In this document: positions 1-9,270 of the stretch, piece after piece
Position numbering within the stretch: the stretch's first letter is position 1
Layout of the letters: every line of letters starts with the position of its first letter
The notes under the pieces: model-generated
Told to the model about the DNA's origin: nothing
The model's database searches: none
Seen by the model: the letters and a program-made list of their open reading frames with translations, nothing else
From: Gynuella sunshinyii YC6258
GTDB taxonomy: Bacteria; Pseudomonadota; Gammaproteobacteria; Pseudomonadales; Natronospirillaceae
DNA length: 64,000 nt
Assembly (NCBI RefSeq): GCF_000940805.1
Contig: NZ_CP007142.1
Span: 2,890,593-2,954,592 of the forward strand
Reading direction: 5' to 3'
Program-made: the position numbers and the translations under genes

Positions 1-771
1 GAGAGTTTTCGCCAGCAACCGGAATTTACTCCGACGGCGTTAAAATCGCTGACAGCACTGGTGACCGGTGGTGCACCTCATAAGCGTTCTGACATTCTGG
101 CCTGGCTGGAAGATGGCATTCCGGTGGTGAGTGGATTTGGTATGAGTGAGGCCGGTACGATTTTTGGCATGCCACCGGATTTGAGTGTTATCCGCAAAAA
201 AGCGGGTTCTATAGGTTTGACGGTGCCTTGGCTGGATGTACAGATCATGGATGGTAATGGCCAACCCTGTGCGGTTAATCAGGAGGGAGAGTTGTGGATT
301 CGTGGCGAAAATGTCATGCCTTATTACTACAACAATCCTGAGGCTACCAGCGCCGCCATTACTGAAGATGGCTGGTTCAGAACCGGCGATATTGTACGTT
401 GCGATGAAGACGGTTTCTTCTGGGCGATGGATCGTAAAAAGGATATGTATATCTCTGGAGGTGAGAATATTTATCCGGCTGAAATTGAGGCGGTGCTGAT
501 TGAATATCCCGATATTCGTGAGGTCGCGGTATTTGGCATACCTGACGAGAAATGGGGCGAGGTCGGTTGTGTGGTTGCGGTGCCGGTTAATCCTGATGAG
601 TTTGATGAAAACAAGATGCTGGAGTTTCTATCCACCCGGCTGGCGCGTTACAAGATACCTAAAAAAGTGATTGTTGCTGAACAGCTTCCAAGAACATCAA
701 CCGGCAAGTTGCAAAAGGCGATATTAAAATCGGATATCGCCAGCATTGATCAGCACATGACAGGTTATTAA
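1..771 (+). CDS. Acyl-CoA synthetase / AMP-forming ligase (3' part only)
   Basis: This is the C-terminal part of an adenylate-forming enzyme of the ANL family; the reading frame is open from base 1, so the gene starts left of the window. Such enzymes activate a carboxylic acid as an acyl-AMP and usually pass it to CoA. Visible motifs in order are GFGMSEAG (acyl-AMP binding), WFRTGDI with the ribose-binding Asp, DRKKDMYISGGENIYP (hinge), and PRTSTGKLQK, which carries the catalytic Lys near the C terminus. The motifs fit medium- or long-chain fatty-acyl or aromatic acid ligases; the substrate cannot be told without the N-terminal half. It ends 157 bases before the convergent haem-transport operon and is probably unrelated to it. 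Confidence 0.9.
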   Translation, partial: ESFRQQPEFTPTALKSLTALVTGGAPHKRSDILAWLEDGIPVVSGFGMSEAGTIFGMPPDLSVIRKKAGSIGLTVPWLDVQIMDGNGQPCAVNQEGELWIRGENVMPYYYNNPEATSAAITEDGWFRTGDIVRCDEDGFFWAMDRKKDMYISGGENIYPAEIEAVLIEYPDIREVAVFGIPDEKWGEVGCVVAVPVNPDEFDENKMLEFLSTRLARYKIPKKVIVAEQLPRTSTGKLQKAILKSDIASIDQHMTGY

Positions 772-928
772 TAAGCCGTTGAGTCAATGTGCGGCTGAGA
801 CTGTTGGCAGGGATTGTTGCTTTGTGGTTTTTAACTCTGCCTGTTGCCCCTGGTTGCGGATATGGGGCGGCTTCGGTCTCTGGAGAGTCAGGAAACCTCT
901 TAATAATGTCAGCGACGCAGATCGTTAT

Positions 929-1744
929 TCAAAGAATCCTTAAGTCCTTGTGTGTGCGAATAACTGCGTCCGCCGCGGCAGCCACCACTTTCCAGTCTCC
1001 TTCCGGGTGGGTGATATTGACGGTACGGAGATTAAAAACGTCCCCAAGGTGTTCAGGAGTGATGGCTCTATGAGTCGGCAGGTCGTAGCGAATCCTGCCA
1101 TTCTTCAGCATGATGATGCGGTCACAGTATTGTGATGCCAGATTAATGTCATGAACAATCGTAATGACGGCAATATTCTGTTTTGTGAGTTTGCTTAACA
1201 GTTGAAACACGGCATGCTGATGTGCCGGATCCAGACTGGCGGTGCATTCATCCAGGAACAGATAGCGGTGTGAAGACTCGCTGCTGAGCAGTTGGTTCAA
1301 CACTCTGGCCAGTTGTACGCGCTGTTTCTCACCACCTGAAAGCGTTGGAAAAGCCTGTTCTGCAAAGTTCTCGGTATCGGTCATTGCCATGCATTGCAGA
1401 GCTTGCTGGTGTTCCTGTCTGCGGGAGGCTTGAGCATAAGGTGTACGCCCCATGGCAACCACTTCCCAGGCGGAAAAAGGGAAGTTCATGGGGCTGTGTT
1501 GTGGCATCACCGCCCGAGTGCGCGCCAATTGTTTGCGACTGAAGTCATCAATATTGATGTCATGATAACAAACATGACCCCTGGTCGCGGGCTGATCACC
1601 GCATAGCACTGACAACAGCGATGTTTTACCGGCACCATTGGCGCCCATGATGGCGGTCAGTTCACCTTCATGAAGTTGAACGGATACATTTTCCAGAATT
1701 GGCTTGCCGTGAATATGCAGTGTCAGATCTCGCGCATCAATCAA
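929..1744 (-). CDS. hmuV: Haem ABC transporter ATP-binding protein
   Basis: Cytoplasmic ATPase that powers haem import through HmuU. The 271-residue product has a Walker A motif GANGAGKTS (about residues 34-42), a Q-loop MPQHSP, the ABC signature LSGGEKQRVQLA, Walker B LFLDECTASLD and the switch His in HDINLA. ECTASLD in place of EPTSALD is typical of HmuV proteins. The predicted start is TTG, overlapping the end of hmuU by 8 bases, so translation is probably coupled. It is the last gene of hmuSTUV; I see no strong intrinsic terminator after it. Function is confident from family motifs and operon context. Confidence 0.93.
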   Translation of the reverse strand: MIDARDLTLHIHGKPILENVSVQLHEGELTAIMGANGAGKTSLLSVLCGDQPATRGHVCYHDINIDDFSRKQLARTRAVMPQHSPMNFPFSAWEVVAMGRTPYAQASRRQEHQQALQCMAMTDTENFAEQAFPTLSGGEKQRVQLARVLNQLLSSESSHRYLFLDECTASLDPAHQHAVFQLLSKLTKQNIAVITIVHDINLASQYCDRIIMLKNGRIRYDLPTHRAITPEHLGDVFNLRTVNITHPEGDWKVVAAAADAVIRTHKDLRIL

Positions 1745-2768
1745 CTCGAAAGTCCCCCCGGTTAAATCGAATAATCAACCATAGAAAAAACGGGCCTCCC
1801 AGCAGCGATGTTACTACGCCGACCGGCAGTTCCGCCGGCGCAACCACCGTTCGCGCCAGCAGGTCGGCCAGTAGCATAAGTACTGCACCTGCCACGCCGC
1901 TGACCGGTAGCAGCCAGCGGTGATCCGGCCCGATACTCAGGCGTATCAGGTGTGGAACCACGAGGCCAAAAAAGCCGATCATGCCTGTCACAGAGACGCT
2001 CGCACCCACGCATAACGCGACCAGCAGGAAAATCAGTTTACGGATTCGTGAAATAGGAATTCCAAGATGTCCGGCTACGTTTTCTCCCATGAGCAAAACA
2101 TTCAGCCAACGTCCCATTAACGGCAACAGGACAATCCCGATGATGATCCAGGGAGCGGCAATCTTAATGGTCTGCCAGTTGGTGCCACCAAAGCTGCCAA
2201 GGGTCCAGAATGTCAGTGTTCGCAGTTCCGAGTCATCTGCCGCGTAGGTCATGGCTCCGGTCGCGGCCATGCATAAAGAAGACACGGCAATACCGGCGAG
2301 TATCATGGTGGTATTGCTGTTTCCCGGACTGGCACTGGCAATCAGATAAATGAACCAGGTGACCAACAGACCTCCCAGAAACGCGGCAATCGGCAGGGCC
2401 ATGGCCCCCAATGGCGCAATCAGTGGCTGGGCAATGCCGTTGCCAAGTACGATCACTGCAACGGCTGTCAGTGCTGCTCCGCTGGAGACTCCAATCAGGC
2501 CCGGATCTGCCAGAGGATTTCTGAAAACGCCTTGAATAGCTGCACCGGACATCGCCAGCGCGGCACCCACCAGTATTGCCATCAGCATACGGGTCAGGCG
2601 CACATCTCCGAACACCAGGCTGGCATATTTGGGAACGCTGTCTGTGTCCGTCAGCCATTGCAGTAACATTGGCCAGCCAAGTTTCACCGGACCCAACAGC
2701 ATGGATGCCATGCAGGTTATCAATAAGATCGCCAATAACCCGGTTAGCCAGACAACCTGTTTACTCAT
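1737..2768 (-). CDS. hmuU: Haem ABC transporter permease
   Basis: Inner-membrane permease of the FecCD/BtuC family that forms the haem channel with HmuV. The protein (343 residues from this start) has the family's hallmarks: an N-terminal hydrophobic segment, RLTRMLMAILVGAALAMSG, RNPLADPGLIGVSSGA, a cytoplasmic coupling region around GENVAGHLGIP, and GMIGFFGLVVPHLIR. A Met five codons upstream (base 2783) is possible, but the ATG at 2768 shares an ATGA overlap with the stop of hmuT, the same arrangement seen between hmuS and hmuT, so I prefer it. Confidence 0.93.
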   Translation of the reverse strand: MSKQVVWLTGLLAILLITCMASMLLGPVKLGWPMLLQWLTDTDSVPKYASLVFGDVRLTRMLMAILVGAALAMSGAAIQGVFRNPLADPGLIGVSSGAALTAVAVIVLGNGIAQPLIAPLGAMALPIAAFLGGLLVTWFIYLIASASPGNSNTTMILAGIAVSSLCMAATGAMTYAADDSELRTLTFWTLGSFGGTNWQTIKIAAPWIIIGIVLLPLMGRWLNVLLMGENVAGHLGIPISRIRKLIFLLVALCVGASVSVTGMIGFFGLVVPHLIRLSIGPDHRWLLPVSGVAGAVLMLLADLLARTVVAPAELPVGVVTSLLGGPFFLWLIIRFNRGDFRVD

Positions 2769-3589
2769 TGACGCAGTAACCATTCCTGCAACGCGAGAAT
2801 GGATTGTCCGACCGAAGAGCCAAAATTCAGCAGATTCAGATGATCCACGTTATAGATGCGGTCATGCTGTACGGCTTCGGTGTATTGAATGGCTGGATTC
2901 TGTTTGATCTTTTCCAGTGGTGTTTGACTGTGAAACACCAGTATCACGTCGGGATTGGCCATGATCGCGGCTTCGGGTGTGAGTGGTTTATAGCCTGGAA
3001 TGTTATTGAAGGCATTTTGCAGTCCGGCCATTTTCAGTATGCCCTCGGCACGTGTCCCGTTGCCTGCAACCATGAATCCCCGTTCGCCGCTGTCCATAAT
3101 AAATAACACGCGATAGGGTTTGGGATATTGAGCGATACGTTGTTCAATGTCGTTGAAATCGGCGGCAATGGATTTTTTAAGTGATTCACCTTTGGCCGGT
3201 AGTTGCAGTTGATCTGCAACCGCACTGACTTTGTTCAGGACCCCTGCAAGGGTGTAATCATTTTCTATGATTTCCAGATCAACTCCGGCCTGACTGACCT
3301 GTTCAAGTACGCTGAGTGGCCCGGCATCCGAGGTGACCAGGATGGTATCGGGTGTCAGTGACAGCAGTCCTTCGACCGACAGCATACGCATGTAGCCGAC
3401 ATCCGGCAATTCAGATACTTCCGGAATCCAGGCGCTGGTGGTATCAACGCCTACCAAACGGTCTGCTGCGCCGAGTGCTACGGCGATTTCAGTCAGTGAA
3501 CCATCTACGGTAACGACCTTTTGGGCATGGGCCAGTGTGGCCGACAGTAACAGCAATGCTCCAAGGGCGGCGGAGAAGGTTTTTCTCAT
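2765..3589 (-). CDS. hmuT: Periplasmic haem-binding protein
   Basis: Substrate-binding protein that carries haem from the outer-membrane receptor to HmuUV. The 274-residue protein starts MRKTFSAALGALLLLSATLAHA, an evident Sec signal peptide with cleavage after AHA. The mature part is a PF01497-type fold: GSLTEIAVALGAADRLVGVD near the start, DVGYMRMLSVEGLLSL, then a C-terminal lobe with NPDVILV. The start at 3589 is chosen because its ATG overlaps the hmuS stop (ATGA) and lies about 10 bases after an AGAGG. The longer frame to 3631 would place extra residues before the signal peptide. Confidence 0.92.
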   Translation of the reverse strand: MRKTFSAALGALLLLSATLAHAQKVVTVDGSLTEIAVALGAADRLVGVDTTSAWIPEVSELPDVGYMRMLSVEGLLSLTPDTILVTSDAGPLSVLEQVSQAGVDLEIIENDYTLAGVLNKVSAVADQLQLPAKGESLKKSIAADFNDIEQRIAQYPKPYRVLFIMDSGERGFMVAGNGTRAEGILKMAGLQNAFNNIPGYKPLTPEAAIMANPDVILVFHSQTPLEKIKQNPAIQYTEAVQHDRIYNVDHLNLLNFGSSVGQSILALQEWLLRQ

Positions 3590-4623
3590 ACCTTTGTTAC
3601 CTCTTTTTGAATCGCATGTCTGGCCATGCATTCAAGCACCAGGGATTGCCAGTCATAACGTTCCGGTTGTCCTTCAGTGCGTTTGCCGAATAGTTGCAGA
3701 ATGACATTGCCGTGTTGGTCCAGTGCTTCGATAGAGGACACCATACCGCTGTCTGCCGGGCGTCTGAGCGCCCAGACCTGATGAATCAGACTGGTATCCA
3801 GGTGCAACGTAAAGTTGGGGTCCATCACGTTAAACCAGGCTCCCATGCGTACCAGATTTATGTTCACATCGGTATGAATCTGTACGGCCCCGCGATTATG
3901 AACGAATTCGATCGTAGGAATATTGTCGTGGCAGGCTTCGGTGAAAACATGCTCGATGGCATTGTTTTCCAGCTGACAGGCGTATTGGTCGTCCACCCAT
4001 TCAAAGGCCTGTTGACGGCTGATGCCCATGTCTTTGAGTATGCCGTGAAACTGATGAATGTCGGTCATGGCCAGCCATCTTGCGGTTAACTCTTCTGCAG
4101 TGCCATTGGAAGAGGGGATGTCCGCTGCCGGATAAGGTTGAACGGATGTTGGTGTAGTTTGATCCTCATGCTGCAATGCGCTGACCAGCGCCTCCCAGGC
4201 GGACATATCAGTGTCCTCTTGGGCGTAGAATTTAATGACCGCAGTTCCGCTTTGATCAAATACCTGAATGCTGCGACGCTGGTCCTGAGTGACTGAGTAC
4301 ATATGATTCCAGTATTTGAAGAACATGCGCAGATCCTGCTCTCCCAGAAACAAACCGACATCCGCATTGCCGCCGGTATATTCAGCAAAACGACCTCTGG
4401 TTTCATGCACACAGGCGTTGTTACGGACCAGGCTCATGACCCTGCCCAAACGATGCAAACTGCTCACTAGCTGTTTTGGATTTGTACTCAGACGGGTTAC
4501 TTCGATGCCTGACCGGGTTTCCAGTAATTCGAGTTCCGAAACATTCAGTCGCTGCGCTGCATCACGAATTCTGAGTTTGGGTTCTGCCTGCTGCAGAGAT
4601 TGCCAGCGTTGCTTGAGCATCAT
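3586..4623 (-). CDS. hmuS: Haemin-degrading / haem-trafficking factor
   Basis: Cytoplasmic protein of the HemS/HmuS/ChuS family that receives imported haem and either degrades it or passes it on. With the start at 4623 it is 345 residues, the usual family length, and begins MMLKQRWQSLQ, followed by a LRIRDAAQRLNVSE segment typical of the first HemS repeat. The second structural repeat begins around residue 185. The start is set by AAGAGGT seven bases before the ATG; an upstream ATG at 4665 lacks a ribosome site and would run to the edge of the Fur box. First gene of hmuSTUV, divergent from the receptor, and probably iron-repressed. Confidence 0.93.
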   Translation of the reverse strand: MMLKQRWQSLQQAEPKLRIRDAAQRLNVSELELLETRSGIEVTRLSTNPKQLVSSLHRLGRVMSLVRNNACVHETRGRFAEYTGGNADVGLFLGEQDLRMFFKYWNHMYSVTQDQRRSIQVFDQSGTAVIKFYAQEDTDMSAWEALVSALQHEDQTTPTSVQPYPAADIPSSNGTAEELTARWLAMTDIHQFHGILKDMGISRQQAFEWVDDQYACQLENNAIEHVFTEACHDNIPTIEFVHNRGAVQIHTDVNINLVRMGAWFNVMDPNFTLHLDTSLIHQVWALRRPADSGMVSSIEALDQHGNVILQLFGKRTEGQPERYDWQSLVLECMARHAIQKEVTKV

Positions 4624-4695
4624 TTTAAATACCTCTTGGTTTTTCAAATACAAGCGTTCAGTCATTGACGTCGATCAGTAAACCGGTTTAAATGT

Positions 4696-4716
4696 AAATG
4701 ATACTAATTATCATTT
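4696..4716. promoter_or_regulatory. Fur box between hmuSTUV and the haem receptor
   Basis: The bases AAATGATACTAATTATCATTT form a near-perfect inverted repeat matching the Fur consensus (GATAATGATAATCATTATC). It lies in the 107-base divergent spacer, 72 bases from the hmuS start and 13 from the receptor start, so a single site could repress both directions when iron is plentiful. The match is seen directly; binding by Fur is inferred. Confidence 0.85.
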
Positions 4717-4729
4717 GCAATATCTTTTT

Positions 4730-6628
4730 ATGAAACAGCCAGTTTTTGTTTTGATAGCAGGGGTCGCGTTACATATCGGTGCTGCAGAACTTGATCCTCT
4801 GGTTATAACCGGCACCAAGACTGCTAAGACGCAGGATGAAAGTCCCATTTCGACAACGGTCATTACCCGGCAGCAAATTCAACAACAACAAGCGAGCACA
4901 TTGGCGGAGGTGCTACAGGCTGTACCCGGTTTGCATATTCAGGAAATTCATGGTCAGAACGGTGGCGAGCTGCTGATGCAGGGAATGACCGGGAACCATA
5001 TTCTGATATTGAAAGACGGTATCCCGGTCCGTCAGTCCGGTGCTAATGGTACAAATCTGTCGAGTATCGGTCTCTCTGGTGTTTCACGTATTGAAGTGGT
5101 GCCGGGAAATGCATCCGCGCTGTATGGCAATGCTGCCATGGGAGGTGTCATTAACCTGATTACCGAAGAGCGCCGTCGTGAATGGCTTACTTTTGGTATG
5201 AATCTGCGTCAGAACGAAGTGGATTCATCTCTGCCCAGTGAGCAGATCTTTAATCTTGATCATGGTGTCACATTTGGCCAGGTTCGTCTGAGCAGTCAAT
5301 GGCAATGGCACGAGCGTGCCCCTTATGATGTGAGTCCAACGGATGGTTCAGAGGAAATCTCCGGTCTGAATCAATGGAGTGGCAGGGAAACCATTGATAT
5401 TCAACATGCTTCGGACTTGTCTTCGAGGCTTTGGTTAAATATCGATAACGCGGAATATAACCGTGATTATGATCATGTGCTGGCCAACCAGGCATTTCCA
5501 TATCGTTACCGTAGAGAAGACTCCCGCGTGGAGTATGGTTATCGTCTGACCGGCGGACTTTGGAATATTGATGTTTCCGGTGACGACAGCTATCTGAAGA
5601 CCATTGAGGACAATCTCAATACCATTGATCGGGAAGTGACCAGAACAACCAAGGCTGGCAATCAGCAACTGCTTGGACAACGGACATTTATGTTTTCCAG
5701 CCATGATGTGACCACAGGCATGACATTGAGTCGCGAGTGGATGGATCAGAAAGCGGCTGAAAATGAAGTGGATAATAAGCAAAGCGAAAGCATTGAGTGG
5801 TTTGTTCAGGACGATTGGTATTTGCCTCACCGAGTGGAGTTGATTACTGGTTTACGCAGTCAATGGAACAACGACTTTGGTTTTCAGACGGTACCCAATG
5901 TCAGTCTGCGTTGGGATATTTCAGATGAGCTGTATCTTCGTGCCGGTTCCGGTCTCGGTTACCGGGTTCCTAACCTGAAGGAGCGATATTATCGGTTCGA
6001 TCACAGTATCTATGGTTATGAAGTGCTCGGTAATTCCGATCTCAAACCTGAGCTGGCCTGGTCGAGTCAGCTGGAGTTGGGTTATCGGGGTTTGAGTATG
6101 GCTGTGTTTTATAAAGACCTGACCAATCTGATTGATACCGAGCTGGATGAAACAGTTAACAATGGCATTGATACCTACCGGTACAGCAATATTGGGTCTG
6201 CCAGTATTGTGGGAGCCAATGTCTCCTTTCAAAAGGTTTTGGGCCAGTATGAATGGCAGTTTAATCATCAGTGGTTGCAGACCGAGGATAGCGATACCGG
6301 GTTGTCGCTCAATAAACGTCCTGATAACCAGACAAATCTGCAACTCAGTCGCACGATTGATCATCCCTGGTGGAAGGTTCAAAAGACTCGTTTGAGTGTC
6401 GGCGCGGATTATACCGGTGAGCAGTATTATCAGGCCGAACAATCTCTGAAATCACCCGACTATCTTTTATTTGATGCCACCATCTCGCTCACTTTTTCAA
6501 ATCAGTTACAACTGTCTCTGAAAGGGTCAAACCTGTCGAATGTTCAGGCTGATTCCGATCAGGAAAATGATTTACGCCCCATTGTCGGTCGACAGTGGTC
6601 TCTTAATGTTATTTATCATGTTTACTGA
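4730..6628 (+). CDS. TonB-dependent outer-membrane haem/haemoprotein receptor
   Basis: A 632-residue gated porin that imports haem, powered by TonB. A signal peptide (MKQPVFVLIAGVALHIGAA) is followed by a TonB-box-like LDPLVITGT, a plug domain (TLAEVLQAVPG, ILILKDGIPV, IEVVPGNASALYGNAAMGGVINLIT near residues 50-145) and a beta-barrel ending in Tyr (VIYHVY), as usual for the last strand. A segment GYRVPNLKERY...NSDLKPE resembles the conserved part of haem receptors. No clear ribosome site precedes the ATG; a TTG at 4715 in the same frame is less likely. It is divergent from hmuSTUV across a Fur box and is followed 15 bases later by the HmuY-like gene, so haem is the inferred ligand. Confidence 0.88.
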   Translation: MKQPVFVLIAGVALHIGAAELDPLVITGTKTAKTQDESPISTTVITRQQIQQQQASTLAEVLQAVPGLHIQEIHGQNGGELLMQGMTGNHILILKDGIPVRQSGANGTNLSSIGLSGVSRIEVVPGNASALYGNAAMGGVINLITEERRREWLTFGMNLRQNEVDSSLPSEQIFNLDHGVTFGQVRLSSQWQWHERAPYDVSPTDGSEEISGLNQWSGRETIDIQHASDLSSRLWLNIDNAEYNRDYDHVLANQAFPYRYRREDSRVEYGYRLTGGLWNIDVSGDDSYLKTIEDNLNTIDREVTRTTKAGNQQLLGQRTFMFSSHDVTTGMTLSREWMDQKAAENEVDNKQSESIEWFVQDDWYLPHRVELITGLRSQWNNDFGFQTVPNVSLRWDISDELYLRAGSGLGYRVPNLKERYYRFDHSIYGYEVLGNSDLKPELAWSSQLELGYRGLSMAVFYKDLTNLIDTELDETVNNGIDTYRYSNIGSASIVGANVSFQKVLGQYEWQFNHQWLQTEDSDTGLSLNKRPDNQTNLQLSRTIDHPWWKVQKTRLSVGADYTGEQYYQAEQSLKSPDYLLFDATISLTFSNQLQLSLKGSNLSNVQADSDQENDLRPIVGRQWSLNVIYHVY

Positions 6629-6643
6629 TACGAGGATACTGAC

Positions 6644-7780
6644 ATGAAGTTCTATCATACCTGCTTATTATCGTTATGTGTGCTTGGCCTGACAGCCTGT
6701 TCATCTGAATCTGAAGACAACGATGGTAATGCTGACAACCGTGACAGCAGTGAATTCAGTACCCTGAAAGATATTGATGCCAACAGCAGCACCCTTTGGA
6801 CTTATGTCAATCTCGACAGTGCAACAACGGTGACTGAAGATGATGAATGGCAGCTCGCATTCAAACGTTATGAAGTCAGAGTCAATCCGGACCTCGTATC
6901 CCTTGCACTGGCTGCCAGTCAGGATGATTTTTACAACAGTGAAGGCAAACCGATCGCCAGTGTGTTCACCAATGCCACGGCTAATTCGGAGCTTGAACAT
7001 CTGCTGGCCGAATATGATTTTGATGCGATGACTTTCAACAGCGATACCTTTAAAACCGCTATCGGCGCTGATGGTACCCAATGGTATGACTATGACCGTA
7101 CAACCCATCTGCTCTCCGCCAATGATGATGCCTGGTGGATCATACGTAACAGTACTGCCACGTCTTTTGCCAAATTGAGGGTGGCGACATTAAGTGAAAC
7201 GCTGGACTCCACCACATTTCAGTTTAGTGACCTGAGTATGGAGATTGAATTCTATATTCAGGGAGCAAATGATGATTCATTTGCGACAACCGCCAGCACC
7301 TGGACACTGACTGCCGCCAGCGCCGCCGTGAACCGTTGCTATGATATTGACAGCTCGGATGAAGTAGATTGCAGTAGCGATGGCTGGGACATTCAGGCGG
7401 ATATAGATTTTAACAACCGGAAGTTTGATTTGATTTTAAATGGAGGAGTGAGCGGTAGTGGTTATGCGGCTGCATATGGTGCACTCAATGATACCGGGAT
7501 CAGCGCTTACAGTTCCGCCAGTGCATTGAATGTTAATCAGTTTGTCAGTGACAGCTGGAGTAACGCTTTTAATGATGAAGATAACAAGTGGTGGGCATAC
7601 GGTGGCGATGTGACCGGTCTGGAAAGTGATCATGCGCTTTATCCCAATTATCGGGTATATGCTTTGAGCATGAATGACTCTGACCAGATTTACCTTGTAC
7701 AAGTCGTTAGTTATTACCACAGCAGCTCTGCGCAATCAGCCAATCCGTCTATTCGTTATGTGAAAACCACTGCAGAATAG
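6644..7780 (+). CDS. HmuY-family haem-binding lipoprotein
   Basis: A 378-residue surface or periplasmic lipoprotein. It begins MKFYHTCLLSLCVLGLTAC, with a lipobox LTAC and mature Cys19, then an acidic Ser/Asp/Asn-rich linker. The body has HmuY-like features: TLWTYVNLDS, then DDEWQLAFKRYEVRVN, and further repeats of Trp-rich strands (DGWDIQADIDFNN, WWAYGGD). HmuY proteins were characterised in Porphyromonas, where they strip haem from host proteins and pass it to HmuR; relatives occur in proteobacteria. The gene follows the TonB receptor directly and is likely co-transcribed, so a haem-capture role is a reasonable inference. The two haem-ligating residues cannot be assigned from sequence alone. 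Confidence 0.75.
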   Translation: MKFYHTCLLSLCVLGLTACSSESEDNDGNADNRDSSEFSTLKDIDANSSTLWTYVNLDSATTVTEDDEWQLAFKRYEVRVNPDLVSLALAASQDDFYNSEGKPIASVFTNATANSELEHLLAEYDFDAMTFNSDTFKTAIGADGTQWYDYDRTTHLLSANDDAWWIIRNSTATSFAKLRVATLSETLDSTTFQFSDLSMEIEFYIQGANDDSFATTASTWTLTAASAAVNRCYDIDSSDEVDCSSDGWDIQADIDFNNRKFDLILNGGVSGSGYAAAYGALNDTGISAYSSASALNVNQFVSDSWSNAFNDEDNKWWAYGGDVTGLESDHALYPNYRVYALSMNDSDQIYLVQVVSYYHSSSAQSANPSIRYVKTTAE

Positions 7781-7981
7781 CCACTCATCTATGGATGCCC
7801 TTCCAATTCGACTTGGGTTTTGGGAGGGCGTGTATTAACCGGCTTCATTACTCCGTTTTTGTTAGTTAGTGGGCATTTGATGTTCGAGGTTGCGAAAAAC
7901 AGCCGCGAATACGTTGACGAGCCGGTTCTCCTCATACCAGAATAGATCCCTTTTTAATGATCGTCTGAATAAGGAGATCTC

Positions 7982-8812
7982 ATGAGAAGAGCCCTGATAG
8001 TGGCACTTTCGACTGCGTTGATCAGTGCCTGTGCTACCAGCCCCACGGGACGTTCTCAGTTGATGTTAATTTCCCCGGAGGCTGCCATCAGCGAATCCCG
8101 ACAGGCTTATGTGAGTACTGTCACTGAATTGAATCAAAGCCATAAACTGATCACAGATAAGGCCTGGGTACAGCGGATTTCCACCATCACCGGGCGGCTG
8201 GTAACCGAAGCGATTAAAACTCAGCCAGCCAGTGCGGACTGGCAGTGGAGCGTGGCGATTATTGATGATCCGGATACGCTCAATGCATGGTGTATGGCCG
8301 GTGGACGCATGGCGATATACAGCGGCATCGTGACCAAACTTCAGTTAACCGATGATGAAATCGCCCAGATCATGGGGCATGAGATTTCCCATGCGCTGGC
8401 AAATCATACCGCAGAGCAGATGTCGCGGGCGGTATTGATGAATGCCGGACTGTCGGTTGCATCTCAGGTGACCGATAACAATGGCCTGGTATTAAATGGT
8501 ACCGCCATAGCCGCACAATTGGCGCTGCAGTTGCCAAACAGCCGGACCGCTGAATCCGAAGCGGATCGCATTGGTATAGAACTGGCTGCACGTGCGGGTT
8601 ACAACCCAAGTGCCGCCGTTAGTTTGTGGAATAAAATGTCGGCGTCTGGCAATGGTTCTACTCCACAATTTCTCAGTACTCATCCTTCACCTGAGAATCG
8701 CTCTAAAACCCTGCAGTCATTGGGGGCTGAAATGCGGGCCCTTAACCCTGGTCTGACTAAAGCCAAAGTCTATCCGGTGAAAATCATCACTGATGTTGCC
8801 CAGTTAAAATAA
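7982..8812 (+). CDS. M48-family periplasmic metalloprotease lipoprotein (LoiP-like)
   Basis: A 276-residue zinc protease of the M48 family, of the short, non-transmembrane type that includes LoiP/YggG, which acts in outer-membrane quality control. Signal peptide with lipobox ISAC (MRRALIVALSTALISAC); mature Cys at 17. The zinc site HEISHALANH lies near residue 130 and a downstream ESEADRIGIELAARAG supplies the third ligand Glu. The C-terminal STHPSPENR motif is also typical. An AAGGAG sits before the ATG. It is a monocistronic unit closed by the 13-bp hairpin at 8822. Confidence 0.9.
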   Translation: MRRALIVALSTALISACATSPTGRSQLMLISPEAAISESRQAYVSTVTELNQSHKLITDKAWVQRISTITGRLVTEAIKTQPASADWQWSVAIIDDPDTLNAWCMAGGRMAIYSGIVTKLQLTDDEIAQIMGHEISHALANHTAEQMSRAVLMNAGLSVASQVTDNNGLVLNGTAIAAQLALQLPNSRTAESEADRIGIELAARAGYNPSAAVSLWNKMSASGNGSTPQFLSTHPSPENRSKTLQSLGAEMRALNPGLTKAKVYPVKIITDVAQLK

Positions 8813-8821
8813 CATTGTGTC

Positions 8822-8851
8822 GGACCGAACAGGGGAAGCCCTGTTCGGTCC
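8822..8851 (+). terminator. Perfect 13-bp hairpin after the M48 protease gene
   Basis: GGACCGAACAGGG and its exact complement flank a GAAG loop, starting nine bases after the stop codon. It is followed only by a weak T-rich stretch (TGATCTTT), so termination is likely but not certain; the hairpin may instead protect the 3' end of the transcript. Confidence 0.75.
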
Positions 8852-9270
8852 TGATCTTTGAGCATCGGCCCGACGACGTCGAAACCACCTGGTGTGCAGA
8901 GACTTTCCGTTCATCGAACATCCCTGATTTTATTCATCCACCTGTATTGACTGACCTGCATCAGTGGGTCGGATACTTTCCCCCCGGGGCTGCAGAAATT
9001 TATCGCCAAGGTTCACTTATGCCCTTTAAGGAGTATTATTGGCCGGTATTTTTGTGAGTGTGAGGTCAGAAAATTTATACTTTGATCGATATTTTTTATC
9101 GGGAACCGCAGTACGATTAACCTGGCAAGCATCTATGCCGGATTAGTCGTGAGATGTTTGATGTGAGAGTGCCTTGTTTCAGACCAGGCATATTCACGAT
9201 CTCTTTTCCAGTACTCAGTTCTCTCCTTCGCATAAACACGGACTTAAAATTAATACAATAAAGGTCTTTA
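8852..9270. other. Gene-free spacer before the secreted hydrolase
   Basis: About 420 bases with no convincing gene. A short plus-strand frame (80 codons, TTG start) runs through the terminator hairpin and has no family resemblance, so I do not call it. The last 100 bases before 9271 are AT-rich and presumably hold the promoter of the next gene. I see no repeat or operator. Confidence 0.6.

Noticed and set aside
789-1073. A 94-codon plus-strand frame starting GTG with a signal-peptide-like N terminus
   Set aside because: It runs 145 bases antisense into hmuV, has no ribosome site worth the name and no family resemblance after the hydrophobic stretch; likely chance.
7797-7829. Stem GCCCTTCCAA / TTGGGAGGGC after the HmuY-like gene
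   Set aside because: One wobble pair and no T run; possible weak terminator, but not strong enough to list as a feature.
8815-9057. An 80-codon plus-strand frame (TTG start)
   Set aside because: It would translate through the 13-bp terminator hairpin and shows no known domain.
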